In this document: one piece after another, positions 1-7,962 of the stretch
Layout of the letters: every line of letters begins with the position of its first letter
How positions within the stretch are numbered: position 1 is the first letter of the stretch
NCBI GenBank assembly: GCA_965652565.1
Contig: CBFGWL010000011.1
Span: 1-47,823 of the forward strand
Source: RSA11 sp965652565
GTDB lineage: Bacteria > Actinomycetota > Thermoleophilia > Solirubrobacterales > 70-9
Direction: 5' to 3'
DNA: 47,823 nt
Program-made: the position numbers and the translations under genes
The notes under the pieces: model-generated
The model's input: only the letters and a program-made list of their open reading frames with translations
Database searches by the model: none
Told to the model about the DNA's origin: nothing

Positions 1-2
1 CG

Positions 3-158
3 CTCGCGCTCGCGGTGGTCCTGCGTCTCAAGGAAGTGCCGCTCCGGGGTCCGGGCGGCGCCGAGGCGCAGCCCCCCGGCCACCCCGCTGGAGGCCGCGA
101 GGGGCGCGATGCCGCTTCCGCGGCGGGACGCGGGGACGCGGTGCCCAGCCACGGTTGA
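3..158 (+). CDS. C-terminal end of a membrane transporter, probably MFS drug efflux (partial)
   Basis: An open frame enters from the left edge and stops at TGA 156-158. It begins with a hydrophobic run and then VVLRLKEVPLRG, which resembles the last transmembrane helix and the L-x-E-V-P-L-R tail often seen in DHA2-type MFS exporters. A Gly/Ala/Pro-rich cytoplasmic tail follows. Only 51 residues are visible, so the family is an inference from this tail. The strong hairpin directly downstream supports a real gene end here. Confidence 0.5.
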   Translation, partial: LALAVVLRLKEVPLRGPGGAEAQPPGHPAGGREGRDAASAAGRGDAVPSHG

Positions 159-169
159 GTCGCGACCCG

Positions 170-203
170 AGGACCCCGGCCCGTCGGTACGGGCCGGGGT
201 CCT
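170..203 (+). terminator. Hairpin terminator after the transporter gene
   Basis: A perfect 14-bp GC-rich stem (170-183 with 190-203) closes a 6-nt loop. It lies 11 bases after the transporter stop codon and before the molybdate regulator promoter. There is no T-tract, as is common for terminators in GC-rich actinobacteria. Confidence 0.7.
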
Positions 204-220
204 GCGCGCACATACCGCTG

Positions 221-237
221 CCTATGTGATACATAGG
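221..237 (+). promoter_or_regulatory. Palindromic operator overlapping a leaderless promoter
   Basis: CCTATGT-GAT-ACATAGG is a perfect inverted repeat with 7-bp arms and a 3-bp spacer. It contains TACATA (230-235), which is placed as a -10 box exactly 6 nt before the GTG at 242, so the transcript probably starts at the start codon. The operator covers the core promoter, so a bound protein would block transcription. The regulator encoded immediately downstream is the natural candidate (inference). Confidence 0.65.
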
Positions 238-241
238 CACG

Positions 242-640
242 GTGACCAAGGACGGCGGGCTGCTCCTAGGCGAGGCCGCGCGGGCGATCGGCGTCAGCGC
301 CGACACGCTGCGCCGCTGGGATCGGCAGGGCAAGCTGCGGACGGTTCGCGACTCCGCCAACCGCCGGCGGGTGCCGCGCAGTGAAATCGAGCGGCTCGCC
401 CGTCACCCCGAGCGCCATCGAGCCGGCGACTCGCTCTCGGCGCGCAACCGGTTTCCGGGCGTGGTGCGCTCGGTCGAGGTGGACGGCGTGATGGCGCTGG
501 TCGAGATCGAGGCGGGCCCGTTCCGGGTCACCGCCGCGGTCACACGCGATGCCGTGGAGGAACTCGGGCTTGCCCCCGGCGTGCCCGCGACGGCGGCCGT
601 GAAGGCGACGTCGGTGATGGTCGAAAGGACGGGGGGCTGA
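242..640 (+). CDS. HTH-TOBE molybdate-responsive regulator
   Basis: This 132-residue protein has a MerR/excisionase-like helix-turn-helix at about residues 7-50 (LLLGEAARAIGVSADTLRRW). A single TOBE domain at about residues 66-128 (RNRFPGVVRSVEVDGVMALV) is the fold that binds molybdate in ModE, Mop and ModC. It probably senses cytoplasmic oxyanion and controls the modABC genes that follow in the same direction. The GTG start lies right after the palindrome, with no room for a Shine-Dalgarno site, so translation is probably leaderless. It differs from E. coli ModE, which uses a winged helix and two TOBE repeats. Whether molybdate or tungstate is the ligand cannot be told. Confidence 0.85.
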   Translation: MTKDGGLLLGEAARAIGVSADTLRRWDRQGKLRTVRDSANRRRVPRSEIERLARHPERHRAGDSLSARNRFPGVVRSVEVDGVMALVEIEAGPFRVTAAVTRDAVEELGLAPGVPATAAVKATSVMVERTGG

Positions 641-1395
641 TCCGGCTTGGCGCGTGTGCCCTCGCTGTGGTCGCGCTGCTCGCGGGCGGCTGCGGCGCGG
701 GGGAGGGCGACGAGCGCCCAACGGTGGTGATCTCGGCTGCCGCGTCGCTCAGCGAGCCGCTCGAGGCGTGCGCGGAGGCGGCCGAGGAGCGGCTCGGTGC
801 GCAGCTGCGCTTCTCCTTCGCGGGCTCGGATGAGCTCGCCGCGCAGATCCGCCAGGGCGTTCCGGTCGACGCGTTCGCCGCGGCCAACGCCGAGCTCCCG
901 GGGGACCTGCACGCCGACGGGCTGCTCGGCGAGCCGGTCGAGTTCGCCACGAACGAGCTGGTGCTCGCGACCCAGCGCGGCGGAGGAGTCGAATCGCTCG
1001 CCGATGCGGCGGCGCCGGATGTCGTCCTGGCCGTCGGTTCCGAATCGGTGCCGGTCGGCGCTTACACCGAGGCCGCGCTCGCGCGGCTGCCGCGCGAGCA
1101 GGCGGACGCGATCCGCGCGAACATGCGCTCGCGCGAGCCCGACGTGAAGGGCATCGTCGGCAAGCTCCTGCAGGGCGCAGCTGACGCCGGCTTCGTCTAC
1201 GCGACCGACGTGCTCGCCGCGGGCGGCGAGCTCGAGGCGATCCCCCTGCCGCGGCCCGCGCGGCCACGCGTCGCCTTGGCGGCGGGCGTGGTGGCCGCGG
1301 CGCGAGAGCCGGACCTCGCGCGCCGGTTCGTCGACGGGCTGAGCGAGGGCCCCTGCGCGGACGCCCTCGCCGACGCGGGATTTGGGCCCCCATGA
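637..1395 (+). CDS. modA: Molybdate ABC transporter substrate-binding lipoprotein ModA
   Basis: This is the extracytoplasmic binding protein that captures molybdate (or tungstate) for ModBC. The mature part starts with TVVISAAASLSEPLEA, the typical ModA opening with a conserved A-A-x-S-L oxyanion-binding region. I place the start at CTG 637, which overlaps the regulator stop (CTGA) and has AAAGGA 7-8 nt upstream. This choice adds IRLGACALAV, which completes a lipoprotein signal peptide ending in LLAGGC. The next in-frame start, GTG 667, would leave the signal peptide without its charged N-region. The length from CTG is 252 residues, usual for the family. The end overlaps modB by ATGA. Confidence 0.88.
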   Translation: MIRLGACALAVVALLAGGCGAGEGDERPTVVISAAASLSEPLEACAEAAEERLGAQLRFSFAGSDELAAQIRQGVPVDAFAAANAELPGDLHADGLLGEPVEFATNELVLATQRGGGVESLADAAAPDVVLAVGSESVPVGAYTEAALARLPREQADAIRANMRSREPDVKGIVGKLLQGAADAGFVYATDVLAAGGELEAIPLPRPARPRVALAAGVVAAAREPDLARRFVDGLSEGPCADALADAGFGPP

Positions 1396-2195
1396 GCTCG
1401 CGCCGCGCGTTCGCCGTCGTGCTCGGGTTGTGCGCAGGCGTGGTCGTGCTCTTCCTCGCGCTGCCCGTGGTCGCGATCTTCGTCGACTCGAGCCCCGGCG
1501 CCCTGCTCGCGAGCCTGGGGGAGGAAGGCGCGCTCGAGGCGCTTTGGCTGAGCCTGCGCTGCGCCGCGATCGCGATCGCGATCATCCTCGTCCTCGGTAC
1601 GCCCGCCGCGTACCTGCTCGCCACCCGATCGTTCCGTGGGCGGTCCGCGGTGATCACGGCGATCGAGCTGCCGCTCGTGCTGCCTCCGGCGGTCGCCGGG
1701 ATCGCGCTGCTCGCGGCGCTCGGCCCGTCGGGGATCCTGGGCGGCGCGATCGAGGCCGCCGGCATCCGGCTCTCGCTCGCCACCGCCGGCGTCGTGGTCG
1801 CGCTGGTGTTCGTCGCCGCGCCGTTCTACGTGCGCCAGGCGATCGCGGCGTTCGGCGCGGTGGACCGCACGCTGCTCGACGCCTCGCGCACGCTCGGGGT
1901 CTCCGAGGCGCGCAGCTTCGCCCGCGTGATGATCCCGGCGGCCGCGCCAGGACTGATCGCGGGCACGGCGCTCGCGCTCGGCCGTGCGCTGGGGGAGTTC
2001 GGCGCGACGCTGATGTTCGCCGGGTCGTTCGAGGGGATCACGCAGACCGTCCCGCTCGCGATCTACGACCGTTTCGCAACCGACTTCGACTCCGCGCTCG
2101 CGCTCTCGGCCGTCCTCGTCGCGGTCTCGGCGGCGATCCTGTTCGCGGTCAAGCTCCTGCAGCGGGGCGAACCGCTCGGCTGGCGGGGGAGGTGA
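1392..2195 (+). CDS. modB: Molybdate ABC transporter permease ModB
   Basis: This 267-residue integral membrane protein has about five to six hydrophobic segments and forms the channel of the molybdate importer. The cytoplasmic EAA loop that docks on ModC is visible as LLDASRTLGVSEARSFARVMIPAAAPG at about residues 155-180, followed by the ALGRALGEFGATLMFAGS signature typical of ModB/CysT permeases. The ATG start overlaps the modA stop by four bases, and modC begins 7 bases after its end. Confidence 0.92.
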   Translation: MSSRRAFAVVLGLCAGVVVLFLALPVVAIFVDSSPGALLASLGEEGALEALWLSLRCAAIAIAIILVLGTPAAYLLATRSFRGRSAVITAIELPLVLPPAVAGIALLAALGPSGILGGAIEAAGIRLSLATAGVVVALVFVAAPFYVRQAIAAFGAVDRTLLDASRTLGVSEARSFARVMIPAAAPGLIAGTALALGRALGEFGATLMFAGSFEGITQTVPLAIYDRFATDFDSALALSAVLVAVSAAILFAVKLLQRGEPLGWRGR

Positions 2196-2202
2196 GCCCA
2201 CC

Positions 2203-3267
2203 GTGCTGAGCCTCTCGGCGCGCACGACCCTCGGCGACTTGGAGTTCGACGTGGAGCTCACGGTGGCGCGGGGCGAGTGCCTGGCGCTCGCCGGGCCCTC
2301 AGGGGCCGGCAAGACGAGCGCGCTGCGCGTGGCGGCGGGGCTCTTGCGGCCGCGCGAGGGCCGCGTTGCCGTGGGCGGGCGGGTGTGGCTCGACACCGAG
2401 CGCGGCATCGAGGTGCCGCCGGAGGAGCGGCGCTGCGGCTACGTGTTCCAGGACTATGCGCTCTTCCCGCACCTGAGCGCGTGGCGGAACGTCGCCTACC
2501 CGCTGCGCGGCCTCTCGCGCGCCGAGCGCCGGCGCCGGGCCCTCGATCTGCTCGAGCGCTTCGGGCTCGCGGGCCGCGCCGACGCCCACCCAGCGACGCT
2601 CAGCGGCGGCGAGCGCCAGCGGGTGGCGCTCGCCCGGGCGCTCGCGATAGACCCGCAGGTCCTGCTGCTCGACGAGCCGCTGGCCGCGCTCGACGCGCGC
2701 ACACGGGCGAGCGCCGCGCGCGAGCTGGCGGCCGTCCTGCGCGAGAGCGAGGCGCCCGCGATCCTGGTCACGCACGACTTCGCTGAGGCCGCTCAGCTCG
2801 GCGACCGCGTCGGCGTCGTCGACCGCGGCCGCGTCGTGCAGCAGGGCAGCCCCAGCGAGCTCGCCGCCGCGCCACGCTCGGCGTTCGTCGCCGACTTCAC
2901 GGGCGCCGTCGTGCTCGCCGGCACGGCGCGGCCGCAAGCCGACGGGCTCACGCACGTGGAGCTCGAGGGGGGCGGCACCGTGACGAGCACCGACCCCGGG
3001 GAGGGCCCCGTGTGGGTGAGCGTCTATCCGTGGGAGATCGCCGTCGAGCCAGCCGACGAGGCGCCGCACGGTTCGGCGCTCAACCGTCTCCCCGCCGAGG
3101 TGCTCACCGTGACCACGATCGGCAACCGCGTTCGGCTGGGACTCGCCGGCCCGCAGCCGCTCGCGGCGGAGGTCACCGCCGCCTCGGTCGAGCGCCTGGC
3201 GCTGCGCCCGGGCGCTCGCGTCGTGGCGAGCTGGAAGGCCACGGCCTCCCGCCTCGTCCCGCACTGA
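2203..3267 (+). CDS. modC: Molybdate ABC transporter ATP-binding protein ModC
   Basis: This cytoplasmic ATPase of 354 residues powers ModB. It has Walker A GPSGAGKT at residues 31-38, a Q-loop in YVFQDYALFPH, the signature LSGGERQR, Walker B VLLLDEP, a D-loop AALD and the H-loop VTHD. The C-terminal part from about residue 285 (SALNRLPAEVLTVTTIGNRV) is a TOBE/MOP-type oxyanion-binding domain, as in other ModC proteins. It starts at GTG 2203. It is the last gene of the operon and is followed by paired hairpins. Confidence 0.92.
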   Translation: MLSLSARTTLGDLEFDVELTVARGECLALAGPSGAGKTSALRVAAGLLRPREGRVAVGGRVWLDTERGIEVPPEERRCGYVFQDYALFPHLSAWRNVAYPLRGLSRAERRRRALDLLERFGLAGRADAHPATLSGGERQRVALARALAIDPQVLLLDEPLAALDARTRASAARELAAVLRESEAPAILVTHDFAEAAQLGDRVGVVDRGRVVQQGSPSELAAAPRSAFVADFTGAVVLAGTARPQADGLTHVELEGGGTVTSTDPGEGPVWVSVYPWEIAVEPADEAPHGSALNRLPAEVLTVTTIGNRVRLGLAGPQPLAAEVTAASVERLALRPGARVVASWKATASRLVPH

Positions 3268-3284
3268 GGTCGGCCCGCCCCACG

Positions 3285-3388
3285 CGACTTCGCGATTTCG
3301 TGGGATTACTCGGCGAAATCGCGAACTCGCGAGCGCGCTCCCGCCGACTTCGTCATTTCGTGGGATTACTCGGCGAGATCGCGAAGTC
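3285..3388. repeat. Two tandem hairpin-forming repeats between convergent genes
   Basis: Two copies of a roughly 43-base unit start 60-61 bases apart (3285-3327 and 3345-3388). They share CGACTTCG, ATTTCGTGGGATTACTCGGCGA and GATCGCGAA. Copy 1 forms a perfect 12-bp stem (3289-3300 with 3314-3325) around a 13-nt loop; copy 2 forms an imperfect 15-bp stem (3346-3360 with 3374-3388). The unit sits between the ends of modC and the minus-strand kinase gene, so it can act as a bidirectional terminator. It may also be a dispersed genomic repeat. Confidence 0.75.
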
Positions 3389-3393
3389 GGGCG

Positions 3394-4590
3394 CTAGGCC
3401 GGGTTCGCCGCCATGGCGAGCTCGTCCTCGAGGCCCTCGCACGCCTCGAGCGGCATCCGGGCCCGCACGGTCGTGCCATTGCCGGGGTGGCTTTCCACCT
3501 CGAACTCACCGTCGAGCGCGTTGACGCGGTCGGCCAAGCCGCGCAGGCCGGTGCCGCCCTCGTCGTTGGCCCCGCCGCGCCCGTCGTCGGTGACCTCGAC
3601 CAGGACGGCCTCGTCCCGCCGCGCGACCGTCACCGTGGCGCGCTCGCACTGCGCGTGCTTCGCGGCGTTGGTGAGCGCCTCGGCGACGATGAAGTAGGCG
3701 GTCATCTGCAGGGCGGAGGGCGCTTTCGCCGCCGCTTCTTCGACGGTGATCTCGACGCGCATCGGCGCGTTCGTCGCGAGCGCCTCGAGCGCCGCGCGCA
3801 GGCCGCGCTCGGTCAGCACGCTCGGGTGGATGCCGCGCGCGAGCTCACGCAGCTCGGTGAGCGTCCCGTCCAGCTCGGCGCGCACGGCAGCGAGCTCCTC
3901 GGCGATCTCGTCGTCGGGATCGACGCGCCGCTGCAAGAGCTCGAGCCGCAGGGCGAGCGAGATCAACCGCTGCTGCGCCCCGTCGTGCAGGTCGCGCTCG
4001 ATGCGCCGGCGCGCGGCGTCGCCGGCGGCGACGATCCGCGCGCGCTGCGCAGCGAGCTTCTCGCGCGCGTCCGCGTTGGCGAGCGCCGCGGTAACCAGCT
4101 CGGCGAAGCCCGCCACGCGCTCCTCGACGCCGGGCTCGAAGCCGTGGGGCTTGGTGCTGGTCGCCATGATCCCGCCCCAGATGCGCCCGGCGACGACGAT
4201 CGGCGCGCCCACCACGGAGTAGATCCCGGTCTCGCGCAGCCGCTCGGCGAGCGCACCCTCGGCCTCGGTGTAGTCGTCGACGCGCTGGGGAGTGCCGGTC
4301 TGGTGGATCTTGCCGGTGACGGTGTCGGGGTCGATCGGGATGCGCTCGCCCACGGGGAAGGCCGGCGCCCCGCGCGCCGCCCAGACGCCCACGACGGTCG
4401 CCATGCCGTCGTCGTCGTAGCGGATGACGTCGGTGCTCAGCACGTCGAGGATGCGGCCAAGCTCCAGACACACGCTGTGAAAGAGCGTGCTCGCCGGCGT
4501 GTCCTGGGCGACCATGGTCGCCACGCGCCGCAGAGCCGCCTGTTCGGCGAGGAGCCGGCGCAGGCGGACGGGATCGCTGTCCTCGGTCAT
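3394..4590 (-). CDS. GAF-domain sensor histidine kinase, NarL/DesK-type
   Basis: This 398-residue protein has a GAF sensor at about residues 25-170, a HisKA_3 dimerisation helix with the phospho-acceptor His202 in ERDLHDGAQQR, and a HATPase domain with N-box Asn308 (EALTNAAKHA), DDGRGG and GTGLRG. It has no transmembrane segment, so it senses a cytoplasmic signal. Kinases of this class phosphorylate LuxR-type response regulators, but none lies nearby, so the partner is encoded elsewhere. I chose ATG 4590; upstream in-frame codons add a basic, non-conserved stretch. A TACCTT box lies about 11 nt upstream of the start. Confidence 0.88.
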   Translation of the reverse strand: MTEDSDPVRLRRLLAEQAALRRVATMVAQDTPASTLFHSVCLELGRILDVLSTDVIRYDDDGMATVVGVWAARGAPAFPVGERIPIDPDTVTGKIHQTGTPQRVDDYTEAEGALAERLRETGIYSVVGAPIVVAGRIWGGIMATSTKPHGFEPGVEERVAGFAELVTAALANADAREKLAAQRARIVAAGDAARRRIERDLHDGAQQRLISLALRLELLQRRVDPDDEIAEELAAVRAELDGTLTELRELARGIHPSVLTERGLRAALEALATNAPMRVEITVEEAAAKAPSALQMTAYFIVAEALTNAAKHAQCERATVTVARRDEAVLVEVTDDGRGGANDEGGTGLRGLADRVNALDGEFEVESHPGNGTTVRARMPLEACEGLEDELAMAANPA

Positions 4591-4743
4591 CCCTGCGTTC
4601 GAAGGTAGCACCGCATTGCCGCGCAGGAAACCCGCCCTGAACCCGGAGCGCACGAAGCTCCTAATCGAGCTCTGGCGGCCCGGGCAGGGCGTCCGGCGCA
4701 CCGAGCGCAGCTGAGCGGCGGCCTTGTGGGCGCGCCCGGGCGC

Positions 4744-4804
4744 TTGACTGACACCGCGCGCCTAATCCCTGCTACTTTGCTCGGGATTATTAGGCGCCCC
4801 TAAT
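4744..4804 (+). promoter_or_regulatory. Promoter and iron-box-like operator of the siderophore operon
   Basis: A possible -35 (TGACAC, 4749-4754) and -10 (TACTTT, 4773-4778) are 18 bp apart, predicting a start near 4785. Right there lies the inverted repeat ATTAGG-CGCC-CCTAAT (4789-4804), and an extra half-site CCTAAT lies at 4761-4766 between the two promoter boxes. TTAGG/CCTAA half-sites are those of DtxR/IdeR-family iron repressors, although the spacing differs from the classical 19-bp box. Iron repression of the downstream importer genes is inferred. Confidence 0.6.
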
Positions 4805-4850
4805 GGGGTCAGTTCCCTCACTCCCCGAAACCCCGAGAAAGGATCCAAGC

Positions 4851-5858
4851 TTGCAATCGCTTCGCAGCCTGCTTGCCGTGCTCGCGCTCGCAGCGCTCGC
4901 TGCCGTCGGCCTCTCCGCCTGCGGCTCGGACTCGAGCGCCAGCGATTCCGGCGGTGACGCTTGGTCGTACACCGACGGCTCCGGCAAGACCGTCGAGCTC
5001 GACGCGCGGCCCGAGCGCATCATCGCGCACGCCCACGCCGCGGCGGCGCTCATGTCCTTCGGCATCCGCCCGGTCGGCATCTACGCCGACACGCCGATCA
5101 AGGACGACCCGGGGCTCGAGCGCTTCGACCTCGAGGGCATCGAGATCCTCGGCGAGACCTGGGGCGAGATCGACGTGGCGAAGGCCGCCGAGCTCCAGCC
5201 CGATCTGATCGTCGCCGACTACTGGCCGCCTGAGGATTCCTACAGCGGGTTCGAGGAGGGGGTCAAGGAGAAGAGCAAGAAGCTCGCCGACCTGGCCCCG
5301 GTCGTCGGCGCCGCCATGGCCGAATCGACGGTGAAGCTGATCGAGGAGTACGAGAACCTGGCGGAGAGCCTCGGCGCCGATCTCGACAACGACGAGGTCG
5401 GGGCGGAGAAGAAGCGCTTCGAGGACGCGGTCGAGAAGTTCAAGGAGACCACCGCCGCCAACGAGGGGATCCAGGCCCTGGCCGTCTCGCCGACACCCGA
5501 CCTGCTCTACGTCGCGGTCCCCGAGCACGCCCCGGAGCTCCTCGACTTCAGCAACTGGGGGCTCGATGTGATCACCCCGCAGGACCCGGACAAGAAGTTC
5601 CCCTACTGGGAGAACCTGAGCTGGGAGAACGCCGACAAGTACCAGCCCGACCTGCTTCTGATCGACGACCGCAACTACCCGTCGAACCTGCGCGATGCCG
5701 AGAAGCAGCCGACCTGGGCGTCGATCCGGGCGGCGAAGGAGGGCGTGGTCGTGCCCTGGCCGGCGTGGTGGATGCACACCTACGCCGACTACGCGGACCA
5801 GCTCGAGCGCATGACGAAGGCGATCGAGGGCATCGATCCGGATCTCGGAAGCGAGTGA
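4851..5858 (+). CDS. Ferric-siderophore ABC transporter substrate-binding lipoprotein
   Basis: This class III periplasmic-binding protein of the FecB/FepB/FhuD type has two lobes joined by a long helix. From TTG 4851 it has a textbook lipoprotein signal peptide with lipobox LSAC and Cys24. The conserved pieces VELDARPERIIA, ELQPDLIVADYW and YQPDLLLIDDR are visible. TTG 4851 is preferred because AGAAAGGA lies about 8 nt upstream; ATG 4803 in the same frame is inside the operator palindrome and adds a hydrophilic extension before the signal peptide. It ends with a GTGA overlap into the permease gene. The substrate could be a siderophore or heme. Confidence 0.88.
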   Translation: MQSLRSLLAVLALAALAAVGLSACGSDSSASDSGGDAWSYTDGSGKTVELDARPERIIAHAHAAAALMSFGIRPVGIYADTPIKDDPGLERFDLEGIEILGETWGEIDVAKAAELQPDLIVADYWPPEDSYSGFEEGVKEKSKKLADLAPVVGAAMAESTVKLIEEYENLAESLGADLDNDEVGAEKKRFEDAVEKFKETTAANEGIQALAVSPTPDLLYVAVPEHAPELLDFSNWGLDVITPQDPDKKFPYWENLSWENADKYQPDLLLIDDRNYPSNLRDAEKQPTWASIRAAKEGVVVPWPAWWMHTYADYADQLERMTKAIEGIDPDLGSE

Positions 5859-6892
5859 TCCAGGGGCCGGTGGCTTTTGCGGCGACACTCAGAGGGCGGG
5901 GCCTCGCGGCGGGACTCGTTGGGCTCGCCTGCCTCCTCGCCCTGCTGTGCATCGCCAGCATCGCCGTCGGCGCGCGCTCGATCGACTTCGCCACCGTCGT
6001 CGCCACGCTGGCGGGCGAGGGCGGCGCCACGGACACTGAGGCGGCCGTAATCAACGACATCCGCGTGCCGCGCACGCTGCTCGGCCTGCTGGTGGGCGCC
6101 GCGCTCGGGCTCGCCGGCACCCTGCTGCAGGGCGTCACGCGCAACCCGCTGGCCGACCCGGGGATCATGGGCCTGAGCGCCGGCGCGGCGGCGTTCGTGG
6201 TGACGGGCATCGCGGTCTTCGACATCCACGAGCTCACGGGCTACGTGTGGCTGGCGTTCGCGGGCACCGCCGTCGCCGCGCTTCTCGTCTACGCGATCGC
6301 CTCGATGGGGCGCGAGGGGCCGACGCCGGTGAAGCTGGCGCTCGCCGGCGCTGCCGTGGCCGCCGGGATGTGGTCGCTCACGACCGGGATCGTGATGTCC
6401 GATCTCGACGCGCTCAACGAGATGCGCTTCTGGCAGGTCGGCTCGCTCGCTGGGCGCAACGCCCCCGTGCTCGAGCAGGTCGCGCCCTTCATCCTCGTCG
6501 GCGTGGTGCTGGCGCTCGTGTGCGGCCGCTCGCTGAACGCGCTGGCGCTGGGCGATGAGAGCGCGCGGGCGCTCGGCCAGCGCGTGGGGCTCACCCGCAC
6601 TGGCATCCTGCTGGCGGTCACGATCCTCTGTGGCGCCGCGACCGCCGCGTGCGGCCCGATCGTCTTCCTGGGCCTGCTGGTCCCGCACGCGGCGCGGGCG
6701 ATCTGCGGTCCCGACTACCGCTGGATCCTCCCCTATTCGCTCCTGCTCGCCCCGGTCGTGCTGCTCACCGCCGACGTGCTGGGCCGCATCGTGATGGCCC
6801 CGGGCGAGCTCGAGGTGGGCGTCGTCCTCGGGATCGTGGGCGCGCCGTTCTTCGTGGCCCTGGTCCGCTACCGCGACCTCGCGGAGCTCTGA
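5855..6892 (+). CDS. FecCD-family siderophore ABC permease, first subunit
   Basis: This 345-residue membrane protein of the BtuC/FecCD fold has about nine to ten hydrophobic helices. The hallmark motif RNPLADPGIMGLSAGA at about residues 92-107 follows the helix that begins IRVPRTLLGLLVGAALGLAG. The ALGDESARALGQRVG loop and the GPIVFLGLLVPHAAR segment form the coupling region for the ATPase. GTG 5855 overlaps the stop of the binding-protein gene by four bases. It pairs with the next gene as a heterodimeric channel. Confidence 0.9.
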   Translation: MIQGPVAFAATLRGRGLAAGLVGLACLLALLCIASIAVGARSIDFATVVATLAGEGGATDTEAAVINDIRVPRTLLGLLVGAALGLAGTLLQGVTRNPLADPGIMGLSAGAAAFVVTGIAVFDIHELTGYVWLAFAGTAVAALLVYAIASMGREGPTPVKLALAGAAVAAGMWSLTTGIVMSDLDALNEMRFWQVGSLAGRNAPVLEQVAPFILVGVVLALVCGRSLNALALGDESARALGQRVGLTRTGILLAVTILCGAATAACGPIVFLGLLVPHAARAICGPDYRWILPYSLLLAPVVLLTADVLGRIVMAPGELEVGVVLGIVGAPFFVALVRYRDLAEL

Positions 6893-6897
6893 GCGCC

Positions 6898-7962
6898 GTG
6901 GGCGAGACGCGGACATCGCAAGCCCGCGCGCTGGCGCTCCCGCGGCCGCCGCTCGTCTTCGCGCGGCCCAGGGTGCGCCGCGGCGCCATCGCCACCACCG
7001 CGCTCGGACTGGTCACCGGGGTCCTGTTCCTGGCGACGCTGATGATCGGCAGCGCGTACGTGCCGCTGCCCGACGTCCTGCGCTCGCTGTCGGGGATCGG
7101 CTCGAACCCGGGCACCGACTTCCTCGTGCTCGACCTGCAGCTCCCGATCGCCCTTTCGGCGCTGCTCGCGGGCGGGGCGCTCGGCTTGGCGGGCGCGATC
7201 TTCCAGCGCCTCCTCGCGAACCCGCTCGCCGCCCCCGACCTGATCGGCATCTCCTACGGGGCGAGCGCGGGCGCCGTCGTCGCGATCCTGATCCTGCAGC
7301 TCGGCGGGCTCGCCGTGTCAGGCGCCGCGCTGGTCGGCGCGCTGGCGGTCGCCGCCCTGATCTACGCGTTGGCCTGGCGGGGCGGGGTGAGCGGCTACCG
7401 CCTGATCCTGATCGGCATCGGCACCTCTCAGTTTCTGCTCGGCGTGGTCTTCTATCTCGTCGCGCGCGCCGAGCTCTACGACGCCCGGGAGGCGATGCAC
7501 TGGCTCGTGGGGTCGGCGGGGCGCGCCGACTGGACCGAGCTGTACGTGCTGGGCGCCGGCCTCTGCCTGCTCGTGCCCGTGGCCTGGATCCTGACCCGTT
7601 CACTGCGCGCCCTCGAGCTTGGGGACGAGTCGGCTCGGGCCCTGGGCGCCCGCGTTGAGACCATGCGCCTCGCCCTGATCGCGGTCGCCGTGACGCTGGT
7701 CGCGCTCGCCACAGCGGTCGCCGGCCCGCTCGCGTTCGTCGGGCTCGTGGCGTGGCCGGTGGCTCGGCGGCTGATCGGCTCGGGCGAGGGCGGGGTGCTC
7801 GCGGTGGCTTTCGTCGGCGCGATCACCGTGCTCGGCGCCGACCTGATCTCGCAGCAGCTCCTGCCCGTGGCGCTGCCCACGGGCGTGGTCACGGGCGCCG
7901 TCGGCGCCCCCTATCTGCTCTGGCTTCTGGCGACGATGAACCGAGGAGGAATCCGCGGATGA
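6898..7962 (+). CDS. FecCD-family siderophore ABC permease, second subunit
   Basis: This second BtuC-fold permease (354 residues) starts at GTG 6898, only 5 bases after the first. It carries ANPLAAPDLIGISYGASAG, the equivalent of the RNPLADPGIMG motif in its partner, and ELGDESARALGARVE. Its conserved segment AGPLAFVGLVAWPVARRL departs from the usual PHxAR triad, having a tryptophan-proline pair in place of the Pro-His. An N-terminal cytoplasmic extension of about 30 residues is rich in Arg and Pro. The ATGA overlap with the ATPase gene indicates translational coupling. Confidence 0.9.
   Translation: MGETRTSQARALALPRPPLVFARPRVRRGAIATTALGLVTGVLFLATLMIGSAYVPLPDVLRSLSGIGSNPGTDFLVLDLQLPIALSALLAGGALGLAGAIFQRLLANPLAAPDLIGISYGASAGAVVAILILQLGGLAVSGAALVGALAVAALIYALAWRGGVSGYRLILIGIGTSQFLLGVVFYLVARAELYDAREAMHWLVGSAGRADWTELYVLGAGLCLLVPVAWILTRSLRALELGDESARALGARVETMRLALIAVAVTLVALATAVAGPLAFVGLVAWPVARRLIGSGEGGVLAVAFVGAITVLGADLISQQLLPVALPTGVVTGAVGAPYLLWLLATMNRGGIRG

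Noticed and set aside
749..1783. Long minus-strand ORF opposite modA/modB
   Set aside because: It is Arg/Pro/Ser-rich text produced by high GC opposite clear mod genes; the same holds for most other long opposite-strand frames, such as 4818-5888 and 23827-25098.
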